Source of the DNA: CAVZVW01 sp963778845
GTDB taxonomy: Bacteria > Actinomycetota > Actinomycetes > Actinomycetales > Kineosporiaceae
NCBI GenBank assembly: GCA_963778845.1
Contig: CAVZVW010000001.1
Span: 682,001 to 746,000, forward strand
DNA length: 64,000 nucleotides
Direction: 5' to 3'
Of this stretch, positions 16,922-24,915 are shown piece by piece (within the stretch, counting starts at the first letter, position 1; each line of letters begins with the position of its first letter). Made by a program: the position numbers and the translations under genes. The notes below the pieces were generated by a model. The model had not been told where the DNA came from and did no database searches. It saw only the letters and a list, made by a program, of their open reading frames with translations.

Positions 16922-17043
16922 AGGTCCTCACCACGCAGCCGTGCGTCGTCGCAACTGCGTGATCGTTCGGCGGTTCTCGGTGCGCGTCGACCAGGTCGAT
17001 GGTTGGATCATCGAAGTCCTGGTTCGACTGGGGGGTCGCGGTC

Positions 17044-18189
17044 ATGCCCAAACGTCTCATCGTCTGCTGCGACGGCACGTGGAACACGGCCGACCAGGCC
17101 AGTGACGGGCGCCCCTGCCCCACCAACGTCACCAAGGTCGCCCTGTCCATCGCCCCGGTGGACTCCGCGGGGGTCCGCCAGTGCGTGTACTACCACACCG
17201 GTGTCGGTACCAGCCGAGGGGAGCGCCTGTGGGGCGGCGCGTTCGGCGTGGGGCTGTCCCGCAACGTCGTCGACGGCTACCAGTTCCTCGTCGACAACTA
17301 CGAGCCCGAGGACGAGCTGTACTTCTTCGGCTTCAGCCGGGGGGCGTTCACCGCCCGCAGCATGGCCGGCCTGGTGCGCAGCTGCGGCATCCTGCGCCGG
17401 GAGAACGCACGCCGCATCGACCAGGCCTGGGCCCTGTACCGCAGCGCGGCCGACCACCCGAGGGGTGTTGCGTCGACCTTGTTCCGTCAAGCGTACGCAT
17501 TCGACCCGCCTATCCACTTCATCGGCGTGTGGGACACCGTCGGCGCCCTCGGCGTCCCGGTTCTGGGTCCCCGCTGGCTCACGCCGCTCATGCGGCGCTT
17601 CAACCGCCGCTGGGAGTTCCACGACACCAAGCTCAGCACCCGGGTGCGCGGCGCGTTCCACGCGCTGGCCATCGACGAGCGACGGGCAGCCTTCGAGCCG
17701 ACGCTGTGGCACCAGCAGCCCGGCGCCGTCGGCCAGGAGCTGAAGCAGGTGTGGTTCACCGGCGTGCACTGCGACATCGGTGGCGGCCTGACCGACTCGT
17801 CCCTGTCCGACATCGCTCTGCTGTGGATGGTCGCCCGGGCTCGGGAGTACGGCTTGGAGTTCCTGCCTGAGGCCTTCGACGACGGCGGTCCGCACGAGAT
17901 GACCCCGGGCGAGAGCACCGACTTCCGTGTCAGGCCGAACCCGACAGCGGGCCCGCACTCGTCGTGGACGAGCTTCTACCGCTTGGTCAAGCCGCTGGAC
18001 CGGCCGATCGGAGCGACCGCCGACGATGACCACCACCGTGACGGCCTGGAGTACCTCGCAACCACCGCGAAGCAGCACTACGAAGCCGAGCCCGGCTACC
18101 GCCCGCCGGCACTGGTCACGTACCTCGCCGACGCAGCGAACGTGCGCCTCGAGCCCGTGGTGGAGGCGGTTCGCCCAGCCGGTCCATGA
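17044..18189 (+). CDS. DUF2235 alpha/beta-hydrolase domain protein
   Basis: 381 aa. It begins RLIVCCDGTWNTADQ, the DUF2235 hallmark, followed by YYHTGVGTSRGERLWGGAFG and the nucleophile elbow FFGFSRGAFTARS (GxSxG) near residue 100. FIGVWDTVGALG and VWFTGVHCDIGGG (Asp and possibly His of the triad) follow. This domain is shared with type VI phospholipase effectors (Tle1-like), but no T6SS or secretion signal is present here, so it is best read as a cytosolic esterase/lipase of unknown substrate. The ATG at 17044 follows a G-rich site (GGGGGG). A strong dyad about 75 bp after the stop may terminate it. Confidence 0.85.
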   Translation: MPKRLIVCCDGTWNTADQASDGRPCPTNVTKVALSIAPVDSAGVRQCVYYHTGVGTSRGERLWGGAFGVGLSRNVVDGYQFLVDNYEPEDELYFFGFSRGAFTARSMAGLVRSCGILRRENARRIDQAWALYRSAADHPRGVASTLFRQAYAFDPPIHFIGVWDTVGALGVPVLGPRWLTPLMRRFNRRWEFHDTKLSTRVRGAFHALAIDERRAAFEPTLWHQQPGAVGQELKQVWFTGVHCDIGGGLTDSSLSDIALLWMVARAREYGLEFLPEAFDDGGPHEMTPGESTDFRVRPNPTAGPHSSWTSFYRLVKPLDRPIGATADDDHHRDGLEYLATTAKQHYEAEPGYRPPALVTYLADAANVRLEPVVEAVRPAGP

Positions 18190-18261
18190 ACCCGCCTCCG
18201 GAGGCGTGGGCCCGGCCCCGCCGCTCGTGAGCCACGACCCGCATCGGATGTGGACACGTGC

Positions 18262-18294
18262 GTCACGACCCAAGGCCGTTCGGCCTTGCGTGAC
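18262..18294 (+). terminator. Bipartite hairpin between DUF2235 gene and small membrane gene
   Basis: GTCACG (18262-18267) pairs with CGTGAC (18289-18294), enclosing CAAGGCCG (18271-18278) paired with CGGCCTTG (18281-18288). An unpaired ACC bulge lies on the 5' side. There is no T-run, as usual for high-GC terminators. It could instead be an operator for the downstream gene at 18322. Confidence 0.55.
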
Positions 18295-18321
18295 TGCCGA
18301 GCCACGACGGATGGTGGCTCC

Positions 18322-18504
18322 ATGAGCAGGAGCAACAGTGCGGCGGCCGGCGGCGGAGCGATCTACGGTCTCGGGATCTTCGGTGCTTGGGTCTACTTCT
18401 TCCATCAGGCCGATACCTTCTGGCAGTACCTGCTTGCGGTGTTCCAGGGGGTGTTCTGGCCGGCCTTCATGGTCTACGACGCCTTCGCCGCCCTGCACCG
18501 GTGA
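18322..18504 (+). CDS. Small membrane protein (about 60 aa)
   Basis: 60 residues with a Ser/Ala/Gly N-terminus, one hydrophobic helix (GAIYGLGIFGAWVYFF), a short HQADTFWQ turn and a second amphipathic or membrane helix (YLLAVFQGVFWPAFMVYDAF). Small two-helix proteins with a WPAFMVY-type ending are frequent in actinobacteria but uncharacterised. The ATG at 18322 is preceded only by a weak GGTGG. No functional inference is possible from its neighbours. Confidence 0.6.
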   Translation: MSRSNSAAAGGGAIYGLGIFGAWVYFFHQADTFWQYLLAVFQGVFWPAFMVYDAFAALHR

Positions 18505-18642
18505 GGAGTGTCGGAGCCGAGCAGCTCCCACCACCATGCGGGCCGCTGATGACCGACGGCCGGCGCTGCCACCCGGGCCAGGATCCGCCGGTTCGAGACC
18601 GCCGTTAGTCTTCGGCAGACAGATCGGGACCCGGAGGCTGCC

Positions 18643-19206
18643 GTGACTGACTGGGACGGCGTGGTGGCGTTGACCACGCCCCGGCTCCTGCTGCGCACCT
18701 ACCGCCAGGACGACCTCCCGCACTTCGCCGCGCTCAACGCCGACCCCGTGGTCGTGGAGTTCCTCGGCGGCGAGCCACTGAGCCGGACGCACTCCGACGA
18801 GATCGCCGAGTGGGCGCAGCACTGCTACGCGACGCAGCGGTTCGGGCTGCTGGCGGTGGAGCGGCGGGACGACGGCGCCTTCCTCGGCATGTGCGGCCTG
18901 CATCACCAGAGCTCCTACCCCGACGACCTCGAGGTCGGCTGGCGCCTGGCGCACCGGTACTGGGGGCAGGGTTATGCCACCGAGGCCGCCAGGGCATGGC
19001 TGGACTACGCATTCACGACGCTGTCGGCGCCTCGCGTCATCTCCATCACGGATCCGCCGAACGTCCGCAGCCTCGCCGTGATGCGGCGACTCGGCATGAC
19101 CTTCGACCACGAGGCCGACGTCGAGGACGAAGGGATCGTCTTCCAGGCCGTCGTCTACTCCATCTCCGCGGACCGGTGGAGCCATGGGCGGGCGGGCCGG
19201 GACTGA
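18643..19206 (+). CDS. GNAT-family N-acetyltransferase (RimJ/RimL type)
   Basis: 187 aa acetyl-CoA-dependent acyltransferase. It starts with the RimJ-like LTTPRLLLRTYRQDDLPHF. The acetyl-CoA pyrophosphate loop is within LEVGWRLAHRYWGQGYATEA (Q/RxxGxG/A type), followed by NVRSLAVMRRLGMTFDHEAD, the conserved NxxSxxxxxKLGF-type motif. The GTG at 18643 has GGAGG 6-7 nt upstream. Probably acetylates a protein N-terminus or a small amine; the exact substrate is unknown. Confidence 0.85.
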   Translation: MTDWDGVVALTTPRLLLRTYRQDDLPHFAALNADPVVVEFLGGEPLSRTHSDEIAEWAQHCYATQRFGLLAVERRDDGAFLGMCGLHHQSSYPDDLEVGWRLAHRYWGQGYATEAARAWLDYAFTTLSAPRVISITDPPNVRSLAVMRRLGMTFDHEADVEDEGIVFQAVVYSISADRWSHGRAGRD

Positions 19207-19624
19207 GCCACACGAGGGCGCCCCCGCCGAGGCGTGTGAACTCCTCGTCCACCGCCTCGGCCAGGGCGCCCTCGTCCACGTCAGCGGTCTGGCACCGCAC
19301 GCCGGCCCTCCGGCGGCGACCAGATGCTGCGCGCGGCCTGCGTGATCCTCCTGTGCCCGCGTGACGCATGCTCCCCGGCTCGCAGTGCGAGAGTAGGTGG
19401 TCGGCCCAGGGCTTGAGAATCGGCAGAGCTGCCCATCCTGCGGCCATCCGCCCCCCATGTACGTGGCTGCACCGACTGGCGTGCGGCTGCGCCGGGTCGG
19501 CCGAGGGCGGACGATGTCGGGCGGCAGCCCATGGTTGTGCACTGCCCTCACGGGGCGCAGCGAGCACGAAACCTGGGGATTTCTCCCCTCACCCGCGAGC
19601 CCCGACCAACCTAGCGTCGACGTC
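19207..19624. other. 418-bp intergenic region before the SARP regulator
   Basis: No convincing gene. On the minus strand around 19205-19300 there is a short protein-like stretch (DEGALAEAVDEEFTRLGGG) without a good start or recognisable family, possibly a gene remnant. TAGCGT at 19612-19617 is a plausible -10 element, 7 nt before the ATG of the downstream regulator, which would make that mRNA leaderless. Confidence 0.4.
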
Positions 19625-22600
19625 ATGCAGATCTGGGTGCTGGGGACCCTGGAGGTCACTCACGACGGCCGCGCGTCGCAGATCTGCGGTCCCCGCTCGC
19701 GCCGGCTGCTGGCGTTGCTCGCGCTCACCCCCGGCCTCGAGGTCAGTGCCGACCGGCTGGCCGAGGGGCTGTGGGACGCCCGCCCTCCCGCACCAGCCCG
19801 CACCGCCCTGGCGTCCCAGGTGTCGTTGCTTCGCCGTGACCTGCCGATGCCGGACGTGGTGCGACCCGGACGCAGCGGCTACCTCCTCCACGTCGCGGCG
19901 GAGGACGTCGACGCGCTCGTCCTCGAGCGCGAGGTCGCCACGGGCAGCCGAGCGCTCGCCGCCGGGCGCCACGACGAGGCGAGCACCGTTCTGACCGAGG
20001 CGCTGAGGCTGTGGCGGGGCACGCCGTACGTGGAGTTCACCGGGAGCCAGGCGCTCCAGGCCGAGGCCGAGCGTCTCTCGGCACTGCGTCTGGACGCACT
20101 CGAGCGTCGCATCACGGCCGATCTCGGGCGCCCCACCGTCGCGCCCCCGGTGGCCGAGCTGGAGGCGCTGGTGCGCTGGCACCCGCTTCGCGAGTCGTTC
20201 TGGGCGCTGCTCATGGCGGCGCAGTACCGATCCGGCCGCCACGGCGAGGCGCTTGCGTCCTACCGGCGCGCCCGCACGACCATCGCCGAGCAGCTCGGGC
20301 GCGAGCCAGGGCCGGCGCTGCAGGAGCTCGAGCAGCTCGTCCTCACGCATGACTCGTCACTGGAGGTAGCGCGCATTTCGACGTTGTTGCTGCCTCGGCA
20401 GGACCGAGGCACCTACGCTGCGGACGTGGCACTGGTGGAGAGGGCTCCCCTCCTGACGACCCTCACGGGACTGCACGACGAGGCGCTCGAGGGCCGGGGG
20501 CGGCTCGCACTGGTGCATGGTGAGGCAGGGGTGGGGAAGTCCGCGCTCGTACGGGAGTGGAGCGGGACGGCGAGCCCGCGGGCGCGGGTGCTGTGGGGCG
20601 CGTGCGACCCGCTCTCGTCGCCGCGGCCCTTGGGACCGCTCATGGACGTCGCGCCGCACCTGTCCCCCGAGGTCGGGGCCCTCCTGCGTTCCGGCGAACG
20701 TGACGGCCTGTTCGAGAGTGTGCTCGCGGCTCTCGACGACGCCGGCCCCACGGTGCTGGTGATCGAGGACCTGCACTGGGCGGACGGCGGGACGCTGGAC
20801 CTCATGCGGTTCCTCGCCAGACGCCTGGGGGGCACCCGCACCCTCGTCGTCGCGACCTACCGTGACGAGCATCTGCGACCGTCGGACCCGGTTCGCGTCA
20901 TGCTCGGCGACATCGCATCGCAGCCGACAGTGAGCCGGCTCGAGGTGCCGCTGCTCTCGGTCCAGGCCGTCGCCGAGCTGGCGGCGGGCACCGGTATCGA
21001 CACGGCGAGGCTCTACCGCGAGACCGGCGGCAACGCCTTCTTCGTCACCGAGGTGGTGGCCTCCGGCGGCAAGCACCTGCCGCCGACCGTGCAGGACGCC
21101 GTCCTCGCGCGCGTGCACCGGCTCTCCCCGCACGCTCGACTGGCGCTCGAGACGGCCGCCGTGATCGGCTCACGCGTCGAACCGACCCTGGTGCACGCCA
21201 TGCCCGAGGTGTCCGCGGACGCGGTCGACGAGTGCGTAGGCGCCGGCATGCTGCGCTTCGAGACGCCGACCTACGCGTTCCGGCACGAGCTCCTGCGCCA
21301 GGCCGTGCTGTCGGGCATCTCCCCCGGCCGCCTCGGTGCCGTGCACTGGCAGGTCTTGGACCACCTGCGGGGCATGGCGCTGTCTCCGCGTCCGTACGCA
21401 CGCCTGGCCGAGCATGCCGAGATGGCCGGCTCGGGCCCGGCCATCCTGGAGTTCGCCGTCGCAGCGGGCGACTGGGCGGCCGCCCTCGGGTCGCACCGCG
21501 AGGCGGCGTACCAGTACGGCCGCGCTCTGCCGTATGCCGACCTCCTGGAGGCCGACCAGCGCAGGGACCTCCTGGTCAAGCGAGCCAGAGAGTGCCAGGT
21601 GTCCGACGACCACCCCTCCGCGATCCAGGCGTGGGGCCAGGCGCTGGTCCTGCTGCGCGCCGCGGGACGCCACCTGGACGTCGTCGACGCCCTCCTAGGG
21701 CTGGACGAGTCGTACTACACCATCGGCGACGACAGCCACGGGACCGAGTTCGTCGACGAAGCCTTCACTCTTCTCGCCGGCGAGGGCCCCAGCCGTCAGC
21801 TGGCGATGACGCTGGCACGCCGCGGCACGCACTACCTGCGTCGCTCCGAGATCGCAGAGGGGATCCCGTGGCTCGAGCGCGGGCTGGCCATGGGCCGGGC
21901 AGTCGCGGACTACGAGGTCGTCTCCCGCGTCCTGTCGAACCTCGGCGTCTCACGCTTCCTGGTCGGAGACCACGCCGCCGGCATCGACGAGGTGCAGGAT
22001 GGGCTGCGGATCGCGCTCGAGCATGACCTTGAGGACGCTGCAGCCCGCATCTACCAGACCCTCGCCGCCCTGACCTGGATCGACCTCGACCTCGGCGAGG
22101 CGCATGCCAAGATGGAGGAGGCGGAGCGGTACACCGCAGAGCGGGACCTTCACGGCCACCTCATGTGCGTGCTCGCGAGCAAGATCACGATGAAGCTCGA
22201 CCTCGGCCGCTGGGACGAGGCACTTGCCGAGGCCCACGACCTGCTCTACGTCCGCAACTCAGGCAGGGCCAGCCGGATCGAAGCGCTGATGGCGATCGGC
22301 CTGATCGGTGCGCGTCGGGGCGACCGCGACGACGTGTGGGCCTACCTCGACGAGGCGCGCGACCACATCGCCAAGACCCAGACCTTGTCCTACCAAGGGC
22401 AGATCGCACTTGCCCGCGGTGAGGCGTACCTCCTCGAGGGCAACATCACGGCGATCGAGGCCGAGGTCCTGCCGTGGTTCGAGGAGGCCGTCCGCCTGGC
22501 TGACGAGGAGGTGCTGGTCGACCTTGCGCCACTCGTGTGGCGAGCAGGGCTGATCGAGACGCCGCCGGAGGGGCTGCGCGAGCCTGAGGTGCTCGTGATC

Positions 22601-23020
22601 ACCGGACGGCATCGGGAGGCGGCGGCGTTCTGGTCGTCGGTGGGTGCGCCGTACAAGTCGGCATGGGCCCTGCTCGACAGTGCCGATGAGGTCGACCTGC
22701 GCGAGGCGCGGGCCATGTTCGACCGGCTCGGCGCGCACGTCCTCGTCCAGCGCACTGAGGCGAAGCTGCGCTCCATCGGGGCGAAGGTGCCACGCGGTGC
22801 CCGGGCCAGTACCCGGGCCAACGTCGGTGGGCTCACCCGCCGCGAGCTCGAGGTGCTGGACCTGCTCGACGAGGGTCTGCGCAACGCCGATATCGCCGCG
22901 CGCCTCTACCTGTCGGAGAAGACCGTCGGGCACCACGTCTCCGCGATCCTCGCGAAGCTCGGCGCCTCCTCGCGGCTCGAGGCCGTGCGTCGCGCCCGTG
23001 AGCTCGCCGCCACCGGCTGA
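19625..23020 (+). CDS. Large SARP/BTAD - AAA ATPase - LuxR transcriptional regulator
   Basis: 1131 aa, multidomain. An N-terminal OmpR-like winged helix (LEVTHDGRASQICGPRSRRL, about residues 1-90) is followed by a bacterial transcriptional activation domain (about 95-235, EALVRWHPLRESFWALLMAA). An AAA/NB domain has Walker A GEAGVGKSAL near residue 298 and Walker B VLVIEDLHWAD near 377. A long TPR-like helical region follows, and a C-terminal LuxR/GerE HTH from about residue 1070 (LTRRELEVLDLLDEGLRNAD, LSEKTVGHHVSAILAKLGAS). Having both SARP and LuxR DNA-binding ends in one chain is a combination of the SARP and LAL architectures. No biosynthetic cluster adjoins it, so the regulon is unknown. 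The ATG at 19625 is probably leaderless. Confidence 0.9.
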   Translation: MQIWVLGTLEVTHDGRASQICGPRSRRLLALLALTPGLEVSADRLAEGLWDARPPAPARTALASQVSLLRRDLPMPDVVRPGRSGYLLHVAAEDVDALVLEREVATGSRALAAGRHDEASTVLTEALRLWRGTPYVEFTGSQALQAEAERLSALRLDALERRITADLGRPTVAPPVAELEALVRWHPLRESFWALLMAAQYRSGRHGEALASYRRARTTIAEQLGREPGPALQELEQLVLTHDSSLEVARISTLLLPRQDRGTYAADVALVERAPLLTTLTGLHDEALEGRGRLALVHGEAGVGKSALVREWSGTASPRARVLWGACDPLSSPRPLGPLMDVAPHLSPEVGALLRSGERDGLFESVLAALDDAGPTVLVIEDLHWADGGTLDLMRFLARRLGGTRTLVVATYRDEHLRPSDPVRVMLGDIASQPTVSRLEVPLLSVQAVAELAAGTGIDTARLYRETGGNAFFVTEVVASGGKHLPPTVQDAVLARVHRLSPHARLALETAAVIGSRVEPTLVHAMPEVSADAVDECVGAGMLRFETPTYAFRHELLRQAVLSGISPGRLGAVHWQVLDHLRGMALSPRPYARLAEHAEMAGSGPAILEFAVAAGDWAAALGSHREAAYQYGRALPYADLLEADQRRDLLVKRARECQVSDDHPSAIQAWGQALVLLRAAGRHLDVVDALLGLDESYYTIGDDSHGTEFVDEAFTLLAGEGPSRQLAMTLARRGTHYLRRSEIAEGIPWLERGLAMGRAVADYEVVSRVLSNLGVSRFLVGDHAAGIDEVQDGLRIALEHDLEDAAARIYQTLAALTWIDLDLGEAHAKMEEAERYTAERDLHGHLMCVLASKITMKLDLGRWDEALAEAHDLLYVRNSGRASRIEALMAIGLIGARRGDRDDVWAYLDEARDHIAKTQTLSYQGQIALARGEAYLLEGNITAIEAEVLPWFEEAVRLADEEVLVDLAPLVWRAGLIETPPEGLREPEVLVITGRHREAAAFWSSVGAPYKSAWALLDSADEVDLREARAMFDRLGAHVLVQRTEAKLRSIGAKVPRGARASTRANVGGLTRRELEVLDLLDEGLRNADIAARLYLSEKTVGHHVSAILAKLGASSRLEAVRRARELAATG

Positions 23021-23210
23021 CGGCGCTATGCACGCTGGCCGCCCGCTCAGTCCGTGCGAGCGTGCGAGTTTCGGGGCCAGATAGCGACACTCTTCTCGCA
23101 CGCTGCGCGTTGCCGAGCCGGTAGCCGCTGCACGGTGCGGCGTCCGTGGCGTCACCGATGTCCTGGCACGCTGTAGTGTCGGTGGTCCTGCCTCGCGAAA
23201 CGGCGGATCC

Positions 23211-23855
23211 ATGATCGTTCCCGCGCGCTTCAACGGGCCGCCCGGCTCGGGCAACGGCGGCTACTCGGCCGGCGTCATGGCCGGCGGTGACCGATGCGAG
23301 GTCACGCTGCGCAGGCCCCCGCCCTTGGACACTCCCCTGTCCTTGGTCGACGGACGGGTGCGCGCGCCCGACGGGTCCGTCGTGGCCGAGGTCGAGCCGA
23401 CCGGCGGGTTCGACACCTCGGTGCCCCCGATCGGGCACGCCGACGCGGTCGACGCCTCCAGCACGTACGCCGGCCTCACCGACCACCCCTTCCCCTCCTG
23501 CTACGTCTGCGGTCCGGACCATGACGACGGTCTGCGCATCTTCCCCGGTCGCCTGCCCGACGGCACCACCGCTGCACCATGGACGGTCCCGCAAGACGCG
23601 TCGCCCCCGACGGTCTGGGCGGCACTGGACTGCCCGGGTGGCTGGACCGTCATCGCGGCGGGCCGCCCGTACGTGCTGGGCCGCATCGCCGTCCTGCTGC
23701 ACCGGATGCCCTCACCCGGCGACGACTGCGTGGTGCGCGGTGCGCTCACTGCGGCCAAGGGTCGTAAGGCGCTCGTGCACACCACGCTCTACGGCCCGGA
23801 CGGCGCTGAGCTTGCCCGCGCTCGCGCCACCTGGGTCGCGATCGCCACCCCGTGA
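23211..23855 (+). CDS. Hotdog/thioesterase-like hypothetical protein
   Basis: 214 aa. The pattern RFNGPPGSGNGGYSAGVMAG near the N-terminus and PFPSCYVCGPDHDDGLRIFPG mid-protein is recurrent in uncharacterised actinobacterial proteins with predicted hotdog folds. The C-terminal strands (GDDCVVRGALTAAKGRKALV, ARATWVAIA) also read as thioesterase-like. No catalytic residue can be assigned with certainty, and the two-Cys CYVCG motif could bind metal. The ATG at 23211 is the first in frame; the ribosome-binding site is weak. Monocistronic. Confidence 0.6.
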   Translation: MIVPARFNGPPGSGNGGYSAGVMAGGDRCEVTLRRPPPLDTPLSLVDGRVRAPDGSVVAEVEPTGGFDTSVPPIGHADAVDASSTYAGLTDHPFPSCYVCGPDHDDGLRIFPGRLPDGTTAAPWTVPQDASPPTVWAALDCPGGWTVIAAGRPYVLGRIAVLLHRMPSPGDDCVVRGALTAAKGRKALVHTTLYGPDGAELARARATWVAIATP

Positions 23856-23920
23856 ACCGCGAGCAGGAACGGGCAGATCCGGCCCCTCATCAGTGGCGCA
23901 CGGACGATCGTGAGCCCGAC

Positions 23921-23968
23921 ATGACAAGTTCGCTTGACAGCCTTCCAAGTGACAAGCTAACTTGACAG
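23921..23968 (+). promoter_or_regulatory. Promoter of small XRE gene with two CAAG-N4-CTTG operators
   Basis: TTGACA (23934-23939) and TAACTT (23958-23963) are spaced 18 bp, and the GTG start is 6 nt after the -10, so the mRNA is probably leaderless. Two imperfect copies of a roughly 20-bp dyad with core CAAG-N4-CTTG lie 28 bp apart, one overlapping the -35 and the other the -10. This is a natural layout for autorepression by the encoded XRE protein. Confidence 0.65.
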
Positions 23969-23969
23969 C

Positions 23970-24170
23970 GTGCGGAACACGGTGCGGACCTTGAGGGAGC
24001 AGAAGGGCCTCTCTCAGGGTCAGCTCGCCGAAACCCTTGGCGTGTCACGGCAGACGATCAACTCGATCGAGACCGAGAGGTACACGCCATCCCTGCCCCT
24101 GGCACTGAGTCTGGCCAGGTACTTCGGACGATCGGTCGAGGAGGTCTTCGAAGAGGGTGCAACGCTGTGA
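23970..24170 (+). CDS. Small XRE-family HTH regulator (YozG-like)
   Basis: 66 aa consisting almost only of an XRE helix-turn-helix: RTLREQKGLSQGQLAETLGV, SRQTINSIETERYTPSLPLA, then ARYFGRSVEEVFE, the EEVFE ending being typical of the YozG/YgzD subgroup. Such proteins usually form an operon with a small membrane protein whose expression they repress. The GTG at 23970 is probably leaderless, directly behind a consensus promoter containing two CAAG-N4-CTTG dyads. The next coding sequences are small membrane proteins. Confidence 0.85.
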   Translation: MRNTVRTLREQKGLSQGQLAETLGVSRQTINSIETERYTPSLPLALSLARYFGRSVEEVFEEGATL

Positions 24171-24522
24171 GCAGCACGGGTGGAGCTACAACCCGACGTA
24201 CGCGATGGTCGGGCTCGTCGCCGCGGCCGCCGTGCTGGTGGTGATGCGCGACGACCTCGCGCAGGGTCTGGCGTTCGCAGTGGCGATCACATCCGCGGCG
24301 GGATGGACGCGGCGGCGCGGCGATCGTGGCCTGCAGCGGCCGGACGCCGAGCCCGAGTGGCGCCAGTGGACCAGACGCAGGGGCCGATCCGGGCTCGACG
24401 CAGGCCGTGGTGGCTCAGCAAGTGGGTGCAGCCGGGCTTTGCGCTCGTGCTTGGCCTCGGCCTCTGGGCGGCCTCCTGGGCCGGAGGCAACCCCGGCTCG
24501 GGTGCCTTCATGTTCGCGGTGA
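24157..24522 (+). CDS. Small membrane ORF downstream of XRE regulator (uncertain)
   Basis: Up to 121 aa from a GTG inside the end of the XRE gene. The N-terminal part WSYNPTYAMVGLVAAAAVLV and LAQGLAFAVAITSAAGWTRR reads as a genuine two-helix membrane segment, but after about residue 55 the sequence becomes Arg/Gly-rich and overlaps the next membrane gene in another frame. Either a short protein with a spurious tail, or the first half of a gene broken by a frameshift into the ORF at 24366. Family not recognised. Confidence 0.4.
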   Translation: MQRCEQHGWSYNPTYAMVGLVAAAAVLVVMRDDLAQGLAFAVAITSAAGWTRRRGDRGLQRPDAEPEWRQWTRRRGRSGLDAGRGGSASGCSRALRSCLASASGRPPGPEATPARVPSCSR

Positions 24523-24785
24523 TGGCGGCCTTCGGCGCCGTCCTGCTGTTCGGGGGCCGCAGCGAGGCCATCCGGGGGATGCGGGGCGACGGTCGCGACG
24601 AACGCTGGGCGATGATCGACACCCGGGCGACCGCGCTCGCCGGCGTCGTCGTGATCACTGCCGTCCTCGTCGGCTTCTTCGTCGACATCGCCCACGGGCG
24701 AAGTGGCGCGCCGTACACGTGGCTCGGTGCACTCGCCGGGGTGTCCTACCTCGTGGGGATCCTCGTCGGCCGTTGGCGCTCATGA
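24366..24785 (+). CDS. Integral membrane protein, XRE-associated
   Basis: 139 aa from a GTG at 24366. Four hydrophobic helices are visible (GFALVLGLGLWAASW, GAFMFAVMAAFGAVLLFGG, ATALAGVVVITAVLVGFFVD, YTWLGALAGVSYLVGILVG) with a cytoplasmic RSEAIRGMRGDGRDERWAMI loop. The DERW..ID..A loop is characteristic of DUF2178-like membrane proteins that co-occur with YozG-type XRE regulators. It is probably regulated by the upstream repressor. Function unknown. It overlaps the 24157 ORF. Confidence 0.65.
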   Translation: MDQTQGPIRARRRPWWLSKWVQPGFALVLGLGLWAASWAGGNPGSGAFMFAVMAAFGAVLLFGGRSEAIRGMRGDGRDERWAMIDTRATALAGVVVITAVLVGFFVDIAHGRSGAPYTWLGALAGVSYLVGILVGRWRS

Positions 24786-24915
24786 CCGGCGCCGTCAGGG
24801 TTCGGACACCCAACGTTCGACGAACCGGTGCACGCAGGCCCCTTCGTGGTCACCTGTGCACAGCGGGTGGTTGGGAGACTCGGCTGTCCTGCTCCCGACT
24901 CTGGAGCACCCACCC

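Noticed and set aside
17008..19659. 883-codon minus-strand open frame
   Set aside because: Antisense shadow of the DUF2235 and GNAT genes; low-complexity Arg/Gly/Val/His composition, no recognisable domain.
20357..21133. Long minus-strand frames within the SARP-LuxR gene
   Set aside because: Typical GC-rich third-position shadows of a multidomain gene with clear Walker and HTH motifs.
24157..24785. Possibility that both membrane ORFs form one intact gene
   Set aside because: They are in different frames and would need a shift; kept as separate, lower-confidence calls.
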